Shown: positions 9,603 through 21,556, counted from the stretch's first letter. The stretch is 64,000 bases of DNA from Calvatia gigantea (GCA_025093985.1 JACAAK010000002.1:930001-994000), one strand, 5' to 3'. Translations and numbers: made by a program. The notes: generated by a model from the sequence alone, not told the origin.

Positions 9603-12459
9603 TTAGAAGTTAGATTTTTTCTGAAAGCACGAAGTGTCACTTAGTACGTACGGTTGACGACAACAGGGACAACCGTGTTTTCCTGGGGATCCTCGAGCAG
9701 CTAATACTTCTCTGCATTGGTCACACATCACTAGGCACCTGAGGATTATAAAAAAAAGGGTCAGATAGAGACTTCCAGCAAGAGGAGGAACGGTACGCAC
9801 CGACAGGGCCAACTGACGATGTCTCTTGGTCTACTCGTACATATGATACATGTTGCGCGATCCGACCAGTCTGCCTCCCTCTCCCCCTCGCCCTCGGCAT
9901 CCGGACCTTTCCTTGAGGAACCGAGCCCCAAGTCCCAAGCCTCCCCGTCTATATCGTCAGCGACTTCCAACCCCCACATCCTTCCCATCTCTCCCCACCT
10001 TCGCCGTGTCAATGGCGGTACAGGCGCGTTCTCCCGTCCTGTCGTCCTCACTGAACCGTGCACCAGATGGCTCAATATCAGTTTACTTCCTTCATCTACA
10101 CCTTGACTCTTCACAAGATCTGCAAAAAGCGCAATAGCTTCCTCTTCTCTCTCCCCTTGTTCGTGCTCTGGCACTACCGAACCTTCTCTCCCTAATTCGA
10201 TCGAAGGGCCAACCTCCATAGTGTTATCATCTTCGACGTCACTTGATACTTCGCTCCCATCTTCATATTCATCATCTTCATACTCTTCGTCCACCACCAC
10301 GTCGTCCTCATCGTCACTGATATCCTCCCCTCTAAGGAACCTCTCATACAATTCCCTCTCCTTCCTTTTCCTCTCCACCTCCACAGCCTCGTTCAACCTC
10401 GATACATCCACATCCGTGATATGTGTTCGATGTCTCAACCTCTCCTCTGCTTCCTGGTTGATATACCCTTTCCTTGTTCTCCACCGGCACGCCCATGTTC
10501 CACACGAACCTCGCAAGTCCCCACAAGACACCACTAACAGCTTTTGAAAACCTCACCAACTCGCGTAACCATACCCACCTCTGCCGCTCTACACTTCCTC
10601 CTCCCATAGACCCATTCATTTCTACCGCACGAACTTCATTATTCCACCCCTTCAATGGTACCGGCCTCGTTGCCTGCCTTCCAGGTGTAGCAGCGCGGTA
10701 GTTACCCCCCACAGAAGCTCCGGCAGCACCAGTAGTACCAGCAGGGATCCGGAATTCTATACCCAGAAAACACCCTCCCAACACCCGACCTTCCCACCCT
10801 CACACTCCCATATGTGCGCGTGACGGCCGGCGGTTCTGGTGGAGGCGGGCCCCGACCGCGTCTACGTACAACTTGTGGTGGGGCACGTACCGGCGCGGAG
10901 ATCGGCGCTACTTCGTTTCCCCAACCTTTCAACCCTGTTGCTTCTAGACTTGCAGTTCCGATTCTCATCAACACCACACCCCATTCCTCTTCGAAAGGTA
11001 AATTCGACCACGAGAATTGTGCAGAATCGGAGTCGGCGGTAGTGGTGACGTTGTCTGTGAGACCACCTGCGGCTGCAATGCCTAGAGTCGTGAATACCCG
11101 GTCTATGCGGCCGTTGACGAGGAGTTGGATGACTGCATTCAAGAATACGGTGATGAGTATGATGGATATGAGGGCTGTTTCGATGAGGCAGGAAAAGTAG
11201 TTCATGAGAGGGTAGCTTGATCGGAATCCTGTTCCGGAAAATACGTTATTGTTGGGGCCTTTGGATCTATCTGAGAGGAGGGGAAGGAAGACGGCTGGGT
11301 AGCCCCGGGTGTAGAGTGTTGTGTGGAAATGGATGAGGCCGAGGAATGAGGTGATTGCGGTTGGGATTAAACGGTGGTTGGAGTATTTTTTGGAGATGCA
11401 GAGGATGTGGAAGATGGTGGATTGGAGGAGTGGGATACCCATGGTGATGAGGGCGTGCGTATCCGGCCTTGCAGGCAGCCCGTCGGGTTTGTGCACATGG
11501 GACGCAGATAATGAGAACAAGTAGAGAACGAAAGAATGAGCGACCTATTTGGGATGCGAAAATTAGTATGCAAGAAATGAACTAAGTGTTCATCGCGTAC
11601 GAGATTATACGGCGACATTTGCCGACCGAGGTGCATCTCCTCTACCGTCCCAGTTCGCCAATTCATCCAATTTACGCACGAAACTCTCGACAAAGTACGC
11701 CAAACCCAACGAGCAAAAGCTGATCCAACAAATTTCGTCCATAGGTTTATGCGAAGCCCAGGTACCCAGCCTTTGCATCAACCGGACAACGCGATCAGGC
11801 ATCCGTGATGGATACGTCTCCGGGTATACGCCTGCCGTTTGAAAAATGATCAATCCCCACAACAGACACATCCGCAGCAAACAATACAATGTGGGGAATT
11901 GGAGCATAAATCTTGTGTGCGTGCGCGAGAGGTCTATTGGGAATATGGACCGGTAGATTCGGATGAATATGATAGCGCGACCGGAGTAAAATCTTCCACG
12001 CCTAAGAAGCCGCCTTCGTGCTAAGCGTGATGGAATCACGGTATGGTGTAGCCTGTGCAGAACAAAGGCCTATATATCACGGGGGTGTGGAATGTGAACA
12101 ACAAGGGGGATAGCCATGAAGGACATGCTTACCATGAGGAACAGTCCAAGCATATAACCGGATGTGAAAAACCCAAGTGGACCAAGCAACAACGACCGCT
12201 CTTCGGATATAGCAAGTTTCGCCTTTAAGCCACCCGAGGGGGCTTTCGTCGCAAGAGCGAGGGGAGCTTCCCAATCGTTTGCCGCCATAAAATCAGAGAT
12301 GGTCGGTGGTGCCAGAGCATCCAGATCAAACTCCGTGGGACTTGCGGCAGGTTTGGACCTAAACATGAACCGAGCCAGCAGTTTGCTTGGTAAATAGTCG
12401 AGAATAGATGTTAAGTTGAGGCCGAAAGAGATGTTGTAGAGGGACGGGAAGTCGTCCAT
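9603..12459 (-). CDS. Multi-pass membrane RING-finger protein (Asi1/Asi3-like E3 ligase)
   Basis: Probable E3 ubiquitin ligase of the nuclear-envelope/ER membrane. In yeast, Asi1/Asi3 degrade misplaced inner-nuclear-membrane proteins; the link here rests on topology and RING type. Exons: 12459-12133, 12069-11611, 11544-10763, 10677-9801 and 9738-9603. Hydrophobic segments lie in exons 1-3 (for example LLLGPLGFFTSGYMLGLFLM and LIETALISIILITVFLNAV). They are followed by proline-rich and acidic linkers (EDISDDEDD) and a C-terminal RING (CIIC..PRDIVSWPCRC..MCDQC..CPCC) split by the last intron. Near 10461-10470 the frame shifts: VENKERVY continues as YINQEAEERLRH only if two bases are added. Summed exon lengths confirm a net frameshift in exon 4. 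This is either a sequencing error or a real lesion that would remove the RING. Confidence 0.75.
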
Positions 12460-12639
12460 GGTGGCAACTAGGAGCGCGAACAAGAGCTCGGTCAGCCGGA
12501 TTTCTTGATCTCAATGATGTAGCCAGCTTATGTAAACATCACTCTCAGAGAACAAGGTAAAATAGCGCCTTAAGTTATGAATGGATGGATGGATCGGCCA
12601 ACAGCAATTGGTAGGACTAGAACTAAGAGTATAACTACA

Positions 12640-13649
12640 TCATCGTCCAATCCTCATACGCTGAGAACGAGTGGCCTAAAAACACAGAACGAAAATTCAA
12701 TTAATGGGACATATCGCCTTGCCAAAGAGGTACTCACCCTTCTGCGCTTCTTCAGCCTGCAAACAAAAAGTACCACAAATCGTCAGAATGTTATACAGAT
12801 ATCCAGTTAACAGGAAAACACCGCTCACTTATGCTTCTTCATCTTCTTTCTCCTTTTCCTCTTCACGCTATCCATCATAACCTCCTCCCACTCTCTCTCC
12901 CACTGTTCTCTTAACTGAATCCTATCGACATCTTTACTCACATCAAGCCCAAGAGTCTTCAGCGTGTCCTCCCACGAGACAACAGAACCCACTCGGTGCA
13001 TTGTTATTGCATGGTGCAGCTGCCTCGCAGCCTCCGCATCACCATCCACAGTCCCATACGGAGCCGCATAACTCCCATCCAAATTCAAACTCGTAAACGG
13101 CGTCGGTGGCAGCTTGTCTAAATCATCCGCATTGGCAGCAGCACCCTTCTTCTCCATTAATGAAGGGAACAAAGGTGCGTCGGTAGGTGCAGACGCAAAA
13201 ATAGACGAAGGATTAGAAATCAACAGGAGTGGTCGATGCAGCGAGAAGAACTGGTGCATCTTGAAATCCTGAGGGCTGACAATGGGATGAGGGCCCAAGT
13301 GGTTGTGGTACGGATTTGGGGGGTAGTACGACGAAGTCGTCCCATTACGGAACGGTTGTGGTGTAGCGGCTTCGTGGACGGGTTCGGGTGATGCAGCCTC
13401 TGGTGTAGGTTTAGCATTAGACGTAGAAGTGGAATTATTACTTGAGCCAGGTTTTGCGGGTGCAGAAGAGGCTTTAGCAGACGTGTCTTTTGGACTTCTA
13501 TCTGAGGGGTCGGAGTTGGATTTGCTCTTCGCGGTGACGACTGGTGACTTTAAGGATTTGGAGGAGTTGAAGTAGCGGCCACCACCGAACGAAGAGTATG
13601 AACGATGAGTGGCCGGTATACGGTGGAAGAGACGTGCTAAGGCGGACAT
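12640..13649 (-). CDS. Mitochondrial small-subunit ribosomal protein mS38 (Cox24/AURKAIP1 family)
   Basis: A component of the mitochondrial ribosome small subunit; the yeast homologue, Cox24, is needed for cytochrome oxidase expression. Three exons: 13649-12829, 12756-12738 (only 19 nt) and 12675-12640. They total 876 nt and 291 residues in frame. The start MSALARLFHRIPATHRSYSS looks like a mitochondrial targeting sequence (Arg, Ser and Ala, no acids). A long Ser/Pro/Thr-rich region follows. The C-terminus has the diagnostic basic block DSVKRKRRKKMKKHK, continued across both introns as LKKRRR and ATRSQRMRIGR. The frame stays open upstream to 13751, but that extension is very hydrophobic and would mask the targeting sequence. 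Yeast and animal homologues are shorter because the linker is short. Confidence 0.85.
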
Positions 13650-13914
13650 GGTCGCCCAAGCTGCTTTAGCTGTCCTAGTAACCCAGTTGCACTGGATGAG
13701 GTCTACAAGGGCCCAAAACAAACAACAGCAAGCCCAAAAAATACACCACAAACGCTAGTCACGTGCTGCACCGGATCACTTAAGGGGGGCCTGGCTGATC
13801 GCCACCTACCCTGGCCTACCGAAGCTACTCGGTCTTCCCGCTTACTGACACCCTTACGGGGATACCGTTCAGTATATTATTCCGACATATCTGAATTGTG
13901 TACATATTATTATC

Positions 13915-15655
13915 TCACGTAACAGTCACTATCTCGCCTTTACCGTCCTTCAATATCACAACTTCACACTCAATCTTTTCTCCAGTGTCCAAGCAGATAA
14001 CTTCCGTCGGATCGATGGAACTCGTCTTTATCTGTCGCTTTTCAAAGAACGACCGGCCCAGTACCACGTCAAAGTGTGGTTCCTCCGATAAGTACACCTG
14101 GATATCTGTCACTGTTGGTTTCGTTTTACCCTGGTCGTGATCAGGCTGCCCTCGGTGTCGCGGATGTCTCCCACCCGCCCCGTTGGTCCCGTTAAGCAAG
14201 GGTGACCCCGTAAGAGACCCTGTAGATGAAAGAACGATAGTACTCGGTGCTGAATTCGAATGGTGGCTAAGCGCAGGTGACCTTCTTCCATTTCCATATC
14301 CACGGTGCTCGTGCCCATGTCCTCCCGGTCTTAATCCGACAATCCCAAACCCGACTGCTCCTGCTTTTCCAGGAGGTTTTACTAAGAACTCCCCCTCGCT
14401 AAACCCGAAGTCATCATTATCACGTTGAGCAGAATTTGTTCCATTGTGGTTTGACGAAGGCGATGAAGTCACCAGAGTAATTGGCCATGTGCCGATATTC
14501 ACGAGGCCGCCGTAGCCGTAGTTGCCCGGTAATGCATCACGAGGAACAAAACCATGTTTTTGCGCGAATCTTCTTGACATATAAACATGTCGATATCCAG
14601 CTTTCAAAAGCATTCGCACTAGGAAACGACCTAATTAGCAACTTGTCCACTTGGGAGTGAAAACGAATCGCTCACCATTGTGTACGGAACCTATGCTCCC
14701 TTTGACAGTTCTAACCCCATTCTCACTATGGAACTTCTCGAACTGCTTCATCAACTTGGGTATCCCATCTTTACCATCGTCTTCTCCCTCTTCCTTTCCC
14801 TTCTTACGACTACTCCGTTGACTTGACCTTCCAGCAGAGGATGGTGCTGGGGACACTTTAGGCGGCACTGGCGCAGAGCGGAACTTATAATACGAAGGGT
14901 TCCTATATGTCCCGGGAGGGGGTAACGCTTCAGTTGGATTGTGAAGGTGTAACGTAGGTGTCGGTCTTGTCCCCGTCGCAGCAGTAGAATCTGATGGCAG
15001 TCGGCTTGGCCCAGGTTCCCCTATCGCTATAGACGGCACTGCTGTCGGGTCGTTGACTTTCAGATCCGGTGAATCAAGCTGGTATTGCTGTTGCCTCCAT
15101 ACAAATATCGCATAGTCTGAGTCTGGAATGTATCATATCAGCACCGAGAGAGTTGTACTTGGATGTAGAATGAGGGGACGTACCGTCATCTAAATCCCAA
15201 ATCGTCCCATTGTATTCATACTTTAGCCACCCAGGACCAACCCGCTGGCCATGATAATCCGTATGCACTTTCTTGCTAAGTTTGTCAGAGAGCGCTGTCA
15301 GGGACTCTTGGTTCACTAGATGAGGCACATGACCCACCGTTAACCAACATTTCGCATATACATCAGTAGGAACAACGTACAAGAGTGGAGAATGGAGAAA
15401 GAAGACGTTGGTGTATGCACGTTTAGAATCAGCGGTTGCGCCATTTGGACGTCGGTAATTAGAGAAGAAATCTAGCCGTAATTTCCCAGAGAGAAAGCGA
15501 GTGATCCGGTGGGAGCGAACTTGGCGAAGTGTGGCCGGGAAGGGGACGAACGGCGATGACTGGAAAAGTTGTATGATAGGAGCTGATGGAATACGAAAGA
15601 TGCTCGGGAAGAAGTGAATGGCGTCGGCGTGTAACGTGTAACCACAAGTCGTCAA
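13915..15655 (-). CDS. Conserved basidiomycete protein of unknown function, PB1-like N-terminus
   Basis: Three exons (15655-15184, 15122-14676, 14618-13915) give 1623 nt, an intact 540-residue frame. I do not recognise a named family. The N-terminal 150 residues end in GTIWDLDDDSDYAIFVWR, which resembles the end of a PB1-type ubiquitin-like fold. A low-complexity Ser/Pro/Arg linker with a KKGKEEGEDDGKDG stretch follows. Near residue 310 begins a well-ordered block (LLKAGYRHVYMSRRFAQKHG, PGNYGYGGLVNIGTWPIT). The protein closes with a globular tail, HFDVVLGRSFFEKRQIKTS..VICLDTGEKIECEVVILKDGKGE, in which the DVVLGRSFFEK part is reminiscent of retropepsin-like folds. Function is not inferred. The gene lies head-to-tail with mS38 on the same strand. 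Confidence 0.75.
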
Positions 15656-16268
15656 GGTACTTCGTTGTGGTAATTGTCACAACCGAAGCCAGTAATCGAC
15701 CCACAACGCGAGGCAGGTGACTGTTACACAAAGTGACATACACATTCTGGGGAAAGTCTATTTCGGGCACACTCTCTGCTAGTGGTGTGTATTCTCCGCC
15801 TGAGAATATTTCTCAGGTATGTGGCGGCGCTGTAATCAGAAGAGAGTATCAATAACACCTGAACATCTGCGGTTCATCTATCCACCGACAGAATGCCACA
15901 TATTCCACGATGCAAACTCTTTCAATACTCAACGCCCAACACTGAACGGCGAAGTTGCACTTCGACAGTGTCCACGTTCAGTGGCCAGCCCTCAAAATCA
16001 GTCCTCGTGACGTCATGAATATTTGAGTTGCTTTTCTCAAAACATCAAAATAGGTACCGCCCAGATCAGAAAACGCGGGAAATCGGGTGGGACAATTACG
16101 ACCCTGAAATACACACCGGACTGCTTTTTATAGATCTCCATTTCGTTCCTTTCTTCCGGAACCAAGCATATCTTCCCCAAACATCAATGCATCAAACTTG
16201 GATCATCATGCCACCGCTGCCGCTGTCCTGAGACCCCTAATAGCAGAACCTCCTTTCTTCCTACCGCG
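15656..16268. other. Divergent intergenic promoter region
   Basis: Separates the minus-strand unknown gene from the plus-strand F-box gene, so it should hold both promoters. A possible TATA-like TTTTTATAGA lies about 140 bp before the F-box ATG. No other gene or repeat seen. Confidence 0.4.
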
Positions 16269-17636
16269 ATGAACCTCCCCCAAGAACTGATTAACATCAT
16301 CGTCCAGTTCTCGAAGGACGACTTGCAGGTCTTGTTCAACTTATGCCTCGTTTCTCGAGCATGTTTCTACGAAGCCAAACCCCTCATGTACAGAAAGGTC
16401 CAGCTGGTGCCCTCCTGTGAACCTAAAGTCGTAGCACTGGCGAAAGTTCTCTTCGGTACTACCTCCCCACCGGATCCCCAACTAGCGTCCTACATCCAGG
16501 AACTCAGTATTGACACCCACTACTACTCCCAGCTATCCGGCTCGACTCTACCAACGCTCCTGAGCGTCTTACGCCACACCTTCACATCCATGTCCAAGCT
16601 CACAAACCTGCGTTTCGTATTTCCAGACCAGTGCGACGACGAGTTCCCCGTCGATCCCACACTCTTGGGACACACTTTTCAGCTCAAGGGGTTCTATTGG
16701 AGGGACTTCCGCTGGTATGTCCATCTCCAACCAAGCTTGGACAACTTCTTGGCTTGTCAGCCCCACATCAGAACATTGGAAATCGTGGCTGAATCCTATG
16801 TCACATCGCCCACACTTACGATCCCATCCACCGCCTGTCCCGAGCTTGAAACATTCTCTGGAAGTTTTAATCACTTCCAGACACTCGCCCCATCACGCTC
16901 TATTGTGAATTTCATCTGGAATGGTATTTCACCAGTTCCTTCCCCCATTCTCGAATCCAATTCTATGACCTGTGCACTTTCGAAGTTACGGGTACTCGTT
17001 ATTCACGAGGGTTTTCCGGCGGAGTTAGATCTTGCTATCTTGGCATCACTCTTGACCTCCCTGGAAGTACTTCATCTCTCGCTTGAAAATACGCGGAATA
17101 CCATCCAGAGTTATCCTCAGGTACGCCATTCATAAAATCGGGGGCTTGGCATCATGAACTGATATGACCAAAACAAGATACGGCGCGGCCAGAAATTTGT
17201 CGAGCATGTCCACAAACTCGCAAAACTGCGAGTGTTCGTCTTGTGCGTTGAACCACCGCAAGTGCAGCTCTACGAGCAGTACCAGCTCGTATTGACCAAT
17301 CGGTGGTTCAATACACTTGCAAATTTCGAATGTGCATATTTTAATGGGTCAATGATGGATTCGGATCTTCTGTCATGTTGGGCGCGGGATGATGCCGTAC
17401 GGCCTAGGAACACTAGGATGGAAGAGGTTTACCGGACGTATGGGGAGGAGTTTGACTTTGACATTTCACTATTAGATCCCTTCTTCAGGAACTCACGACA
17501 GCCGCTTGTACCCGCGAAGCTTAAACCGCACGTTGATGAGCTCGAGGGTTCGGAAAATTGTGGTTTTTGGAAAGCATCACATTTCTTGGTGGACAGGGTG
17601 CGAACGCCATGGTGGAGGAAGGCATTGGTCTGGTGA
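16269..17636 (+). CDS. F-box protein with LRR-like C-terminus
   Basis: Likely SCF substrate adaptor. Two exons: 16269-17120 and either 17193-17636 or 17178-17636; both acceptors keep the frame, and the proteins are 431 or 436 residues. The N-terminal F-box-like motif starts at residue 1 (MNLPQELINIIVQFSKDDLQ..LCLVSRACFYEAKPLMYRKV). The middle and end are Leu-rich, with repeated L..L.I...F patterns (LRVLVIHEGF, LTSLEVLHLSLEN) typical of agaric F-box/LRR proteins. It belongs to a different F-box subfamily from the gene at 2035-4284. Target unknown. Confidence 0.8.
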
Positions 17637-18091
17637 TAAGCATAGCTGTAATTGGGTTACATATCGTTGCAGACGCTGATAATTTTGCCATCTGTGGCTC
17701 TTTGACGAAATGGGACTATCAATACCCTGTGCTGTTTTTGACCCATCAAATTGTATTTTTACCGTCGTTCACAATGTTCACATTTCGAACTGCAGAACCC
17801 AACCTGGCAAGAACCGCCACATAAGCAGTCTTCAGTTAAACAACCTGCTGCCTTACAGATGCACCGCTCCTTCATCTACGTACATCAAAAAATGGGATCC
17901 GGGAGGTTGCACAACGCGCAAAACTGAAGAACGCCACCAAAACCCACCTGAAATCACCGTACCGAGGTCAGAAGCATTCGGCTGTGCCTGGACGGTAGAG
18001 ATTAGTTGGGTGTAAGCTGTGCTATGTTCCGTGAAACTTACATGTACGAACCCGAGTTCCTGAAACTTGTCCTATTTTCAAACAGTAAAGC

Positions 18092-18735
18092 TGGCCGTGG
18101 GCGAGGGTTTACTTACATTACAGAGAAGATCGAAAACGGGCGGTCGGTTAAAATCAGTACAGGAGCGCGTTTGCGCCAGAAGTGTTGAAAAAAATACCTG
18201 TGCGCCTGCTCAAGGTGTGTAGTTCCCCTGTGATGCTCGGATCCGTGCGTACAGGGCCTGGCAAAGTGCCAGTGCCGTTTTTGCCCACCTAGAAGCATCC
18301 GTCTCGTCAGCTGAAGGGCAAATACCATAAAGGGTGCTTCAATAGCCATGTGTGCTAGGTGAATGCCAAATCTTTACGCGCAGAGCGCACAACTTGACAT
18401 TAATGAGCAATGATTAGGAACCACTTCCCAGACCTTCTCTGTTTATGACGGGAAATCTTACCGTGCCTGTCACCATCACAAAGTATACTATTTTTGTGCG
18501 CAGATGCTCATTGTGGTCAACTTATCGAAGAATTTTGCGCAGTCTCACACATCGACGACAAGTGCCATCCTGAGCATACGACGTATGAGTATCCTGGTAG
18601 TACATGACTCAAGGAATATTGAAAAGTTGATGGGGCAGGTGTTATGCGAGGGGCATGTCACAAAAGCTAGTGGCGATGATAACGAGGGAGAGTGGGTGCA
18701 GATGTCGAAGGCGGAGAAACGCACTAAAGCTTGGT
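18092..18735 (+). pseudogene. Decayed copy A of the LIM-domain gene 3' half
   Basis: The sequence parallels the last part of exon 2 and exons 3-4 of the LIM gene at 40094-42925, including the two intron positions. Recognisable pieces are GAGAAGATCGAAAACGGGCG (parent GAGAAGAAGATCGAAGATGGG), AAGGGCAAATACCATAAAGG, and a frame with GDDNEGEWVQMSKAEKR (parent GDDNEEEEWAQTSKAKKR). Zinc ligands are lost, for example the HKECFNCHVC stretch now reads with substitutions and a shifted frame. There is no promoter-proximal half of the gene. Not expected to make a LIM protein. Confidence 0.8.
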
Positions 18736-19202
18736 GGCTGACAGTGATATGCGAATGGGTTAATCAATTATGGGCGGACCTTGTGATCTCTCAAGGCCCC
18801 AGGCTTTGGTGCGATGTTATACATTCAAGTATCTTCCTTTCCCTTAGTTCTGGCGGCCTGGAACAGAATCAGAGACAGCGCGTTGGGAACTTGGGTGTAG
18901 CCAGTATTTCTCTATGACTACCCATAGAACTTACTTTGTTTTTCTGGTGACTGCTCTCTTGGTTGTTATTGTCATTACTGACCTCCATTCATATACATAG
19001 TCCATTCTTCTACCCAACTCTCCACCGGGCGTATATATCCCTTTCTACATGCCTCCCCCGCGGGACGATCTTCGGAAGGCTTCGTCCGAATCTAATGTTG
19101 ACTTGGGCGCGACACGGTTGTACATCACATCTAAATTCAAGATGATTGTTCGACCCCCCAACCCCCATTCAATTCGGGTATTTTTGCAATGCTATCAGGG
19201 AG

Positions 19203-19209
19203 GATAAAA
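19203..19209 (+). promoter_or_regulatory. TATA-like GATAAAA upstream of WSC copy A
   Basis: GATAAAA lies 45 bp before the ATG at 19254. The same heptamer stands at nearly the same distance in copies B (24539) and C (39303-39309, minus strand), and the flanking sequence is also shared, so the core promoter was duplicated with the gene. Confidence 0.5.
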
Positions 19210-19253
19210 GAACAAGGTCCCATTTTAAACCCACCCTAAAAAAAACCCGTCAA

Positions 19254-20280
19254 GATGAGGTGGGTGGAATTGACCGTGGCCGTCCTTACTACGGTGCGTC
19301 CTCCCCATTCTAGGGCGTGTCGGGTGATGGTACTGACTGTGCTGCTCCGACAGGTGATCAAAGTGTCTGCGCAATCGAACGTACTTTCTTATAAGGATTG
19401 GACCTACCAGAGATGTTTTGCGTAGGTCCCGGGCCCACTCACCGCGTAATAGAAGCTGAAGACACGTCCATGAATTTCCTGCAGAGATAACCCCTCCTCT
19501 CGGGCTCTGCATCACGCTGCAGGAGGGTCTGCGGCCATGACTGTGCAACTCTGCCTTGATCAATGCGACAATCTTGGGTTTGGATTCGCCGGACTTGATT
19601 CAATCGCGAGTGCTGTACGCACTGGCAGCTCCACTCAGTTTTGTGGCGGTCCGAATGCCTTGTCTCTCTATGGGAACGGGAAGCTCCCCCTTACTACTGA
19701 CCCCGCATCAATTTTACAGGGATACAAGAACTGGTTTTTCACTCAGTGTTGGAAGTGAGTAATATCAGTTTCAGTCCCGTTTCCCGGTCTTATTTAGTAC
19801 TATAGAGATGAAGAATGGGAGTAAGATGACTCATAGTACTAAGATTGCGCATACCTGATCTCTGGTGGCAGCTTCCAATTCGGACGGCGCACACTCCCAA
19901 GGCGGCCGAATACACCTATTCCCGCGGAAGAAATGACAATTGAAAAGTGTATTGATGGAGTTGAGGCTTCCACTTATACCAGCGCGGGCGTGGAGTACGG
20001 ACAGTGGGTATCAATTTTACTTTCTTCTCAACTCTGAACGTTCATATGTGCTCTTCTCCACTTTTATTTTCCAGAGAATGCTGTGAGCGCCTCTGTTTAC
20101 CCTCATATCACCATACCAAACGCTCAATTGCTGATAGGGTGTGGCAATGTGACCTATCCTCCAAGCGAATCGGTTACTGAGGATGAATGCGGTATGCCAT
20201 GTACTATGAACGCCGGACAAAGCTGCGGAGGCTCCGACTGTATCGTTATATATCCAATCCCCCCGCTCATCCCCGGCTAG
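19254..20280 (+). CDS. WSC-domain secreted/cell-surface protein, copy A (first WSC shortened)
   Basis: WSC domains are eight-Cys carbohydrate-binding modules of fungal wall-associated proteins. The short first exon encodes a hydrophobic start (MRWVELTVAVLTT). Exons with YKDWTYQRCFA and DNPSSRALHHAAGG..MTVQLCLDQC form the front of WSC domain 1. Next, about 110 bp present in copy B are missing, including the intron and the Cys-rich CYCGN..CSGAC part, so GFGFAGLDS joins almost directly to QFCGGPNALSLYGNGK. WSC domain 2 is intact across two introns (EKCIDGVEASTYTSAG, then ECWCGNVTYPP..CGMPCTMNAG..CGGSDCIVIY) and ends at 20280. Of the three copies it is the only one with a complete second domain. 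It may be translated but lacks several Cys of domain 1. Confidence 0.6.
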
Positions 20281-20370
20281 AGCACCTTCATGACACGCGA
20301 TCCGGATGCCTTCTGCATATATTTCTCCTATTGCGGTTGCCCCGCACAAGCTTATAATAACACCCAATGG

Positions 20371-20955
20371 AAAGCAGACCTGAAGACGATGTCTTACGGG
20401 CAGCCTTGGGAAGATCTGTAATTTCATCCTTGATCCCCCTCTTCCAAACACCTAATTCCTTCTCAATGGTCGTCAATTGGACAAGACGACGTGCAGGACA
20501 TCGCTTTAGTGGTCCTAGACTCTTCCCCCAGATCCAGAGAAACGCACCGAGAAACGAGTAGCTAAATAACGGGTCAACAACGTGGCGATGAGGGTTGATT
20601 AGATAGCAAGACATCGCCTGTGTTGCAAAATTGTTTAAAGCAAGAACTGCACAAAATGGACACTCGGCTTTCCGACATGAATTTTGACTCCAGATGCCCC
20701 GTCCTTGGGTTTCAACTGACTTCAGCTCTAGTCCAGGCAGAAGCGGGAAACATACTCCATCATCGAACACTGATTCGGCCGGTTGCGACTGACGGTCGCC
20801 AGGTATTTCAGGAATTCTAAGGAACCTACGAACTTAGGCTGCCGCTTTTGAGCCCCGTATACATCGGTTCCTTGAGGTTCCCGTTGCATTCTTACAGGAT
20901 GCTTCGTTCCATTCCGTCGTCAGTAGGAACTGTAAAAGCATGCATGAGGATACCT
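20371..20955 (-). pseudogene. Internally deleted SMYD (SET/MYND) copy
   Basis: On the minus strand the N-terminal part of the SMYD gene (about 20955-20505: ..LPGLELKSVETQGRGIWSQ.., then remnants of the MYND front half, LKRCPARRLV) is joined directly to its last 30 codons (IEKELGVWKRGIKDEITDLPKAARKT, about 20480-20390). Everything between, including the SET domain, is missing. The intact parent is at 25808-28245. The junction falls in the middle of the MYND finger. Non-functional as a methyltransferase. Confidence 0.8.
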
Positions 20956-20975
20956 GGTATGTATAGTGAAACCTG

Positions 20976-21556
20976 TCAGGCGGAGTCTATGTATCGGTAC
21001 ATCTAACTGAGAGCAGAGACGTGGTGTGCAGCTCTGTAGAGATATTACCTCAGCAAAAATGTCGAGTGGAATACCTGTTAATACAATTTTTGTGGTCATA
21101 ATATCTGCGGAACAACACCCTTGTGAACTTCATACCTGCGGTTTAACATTCTTAGATTGAGGAGGCATGGTCACCGCATCACAGGTTTCGTGATGCTTTT
21201 GAATGTCAGGCCGTGCAAGTGGGAAATTAGTCGTTGTCTGGCCTTGACTAGTGTGATCGGTTGACTGCCGCCCCTGGGTCCTCACTGCATCTCATTCATG
21301 CCTGCCAGCTTCTTGAATATATTCGCAATGTATTCACATATATGAAACCCCGTTTTCTACGAGAGGATCAATCGGCGCATCTGGCGCTGAGGCTTCAGGT
21401 TCTCGATGACTTTTTTGCGGAGCTCTTCCCCCGCCCCTCGTTGGAAATGGTAAATAAATCAATTCATGCTACGCATTCAACTTAGGGAAACATCAATAGT
21501 TAAGGAGCCATGGGTATGTTTATCAGTCCAAAACTCAAATGTTGGTGTCCAACGAC
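20976..21556. other. Unassigned stretch between duplicated block and lectin gene
   Basis: No gene recognised. It interrupts the otherwise contiguous array of LIM-WSC-SMYD copies together with the lectin gene, so this part may have been inserted after the duplication, or may mark the boundary between duplication events. Confidence 0.4.

Larger units (their letters stand above)
17990..20975 (+). repeat. Segmental duplication, copy A (LIM 3' end - WSC - truncated SMYD)
   Basis: This block matches 23290-28245 (copy B) in the same orientation and, for its LIM and WSC parts, 38150-40830 (copy C) in inverse orientation. Similarity includes introns and intergenic DNA, for example TTGGTTGTTATTGTCAT (18960 and 24284). 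It was therefore duplicated as genomic DNA. Copy A has lost most of the SMYD gene and an exon of the WSC gene. Confidence 0.85.

Noticed and set aside
13650..13751. Upstream start for mS38 (MWCIFWACCC..)
   Set aside because: The extension is a very hydrophobic Cys/Trp-rich stretch that would precede and mask the typical mitochondrial targeting sequence at MSALARLFHR.
18113..18349. Minus-strand frame in the decayed LIM copy A
   Set aside because: It is the complementary shadow of LIM-derived plus-strand sequence.
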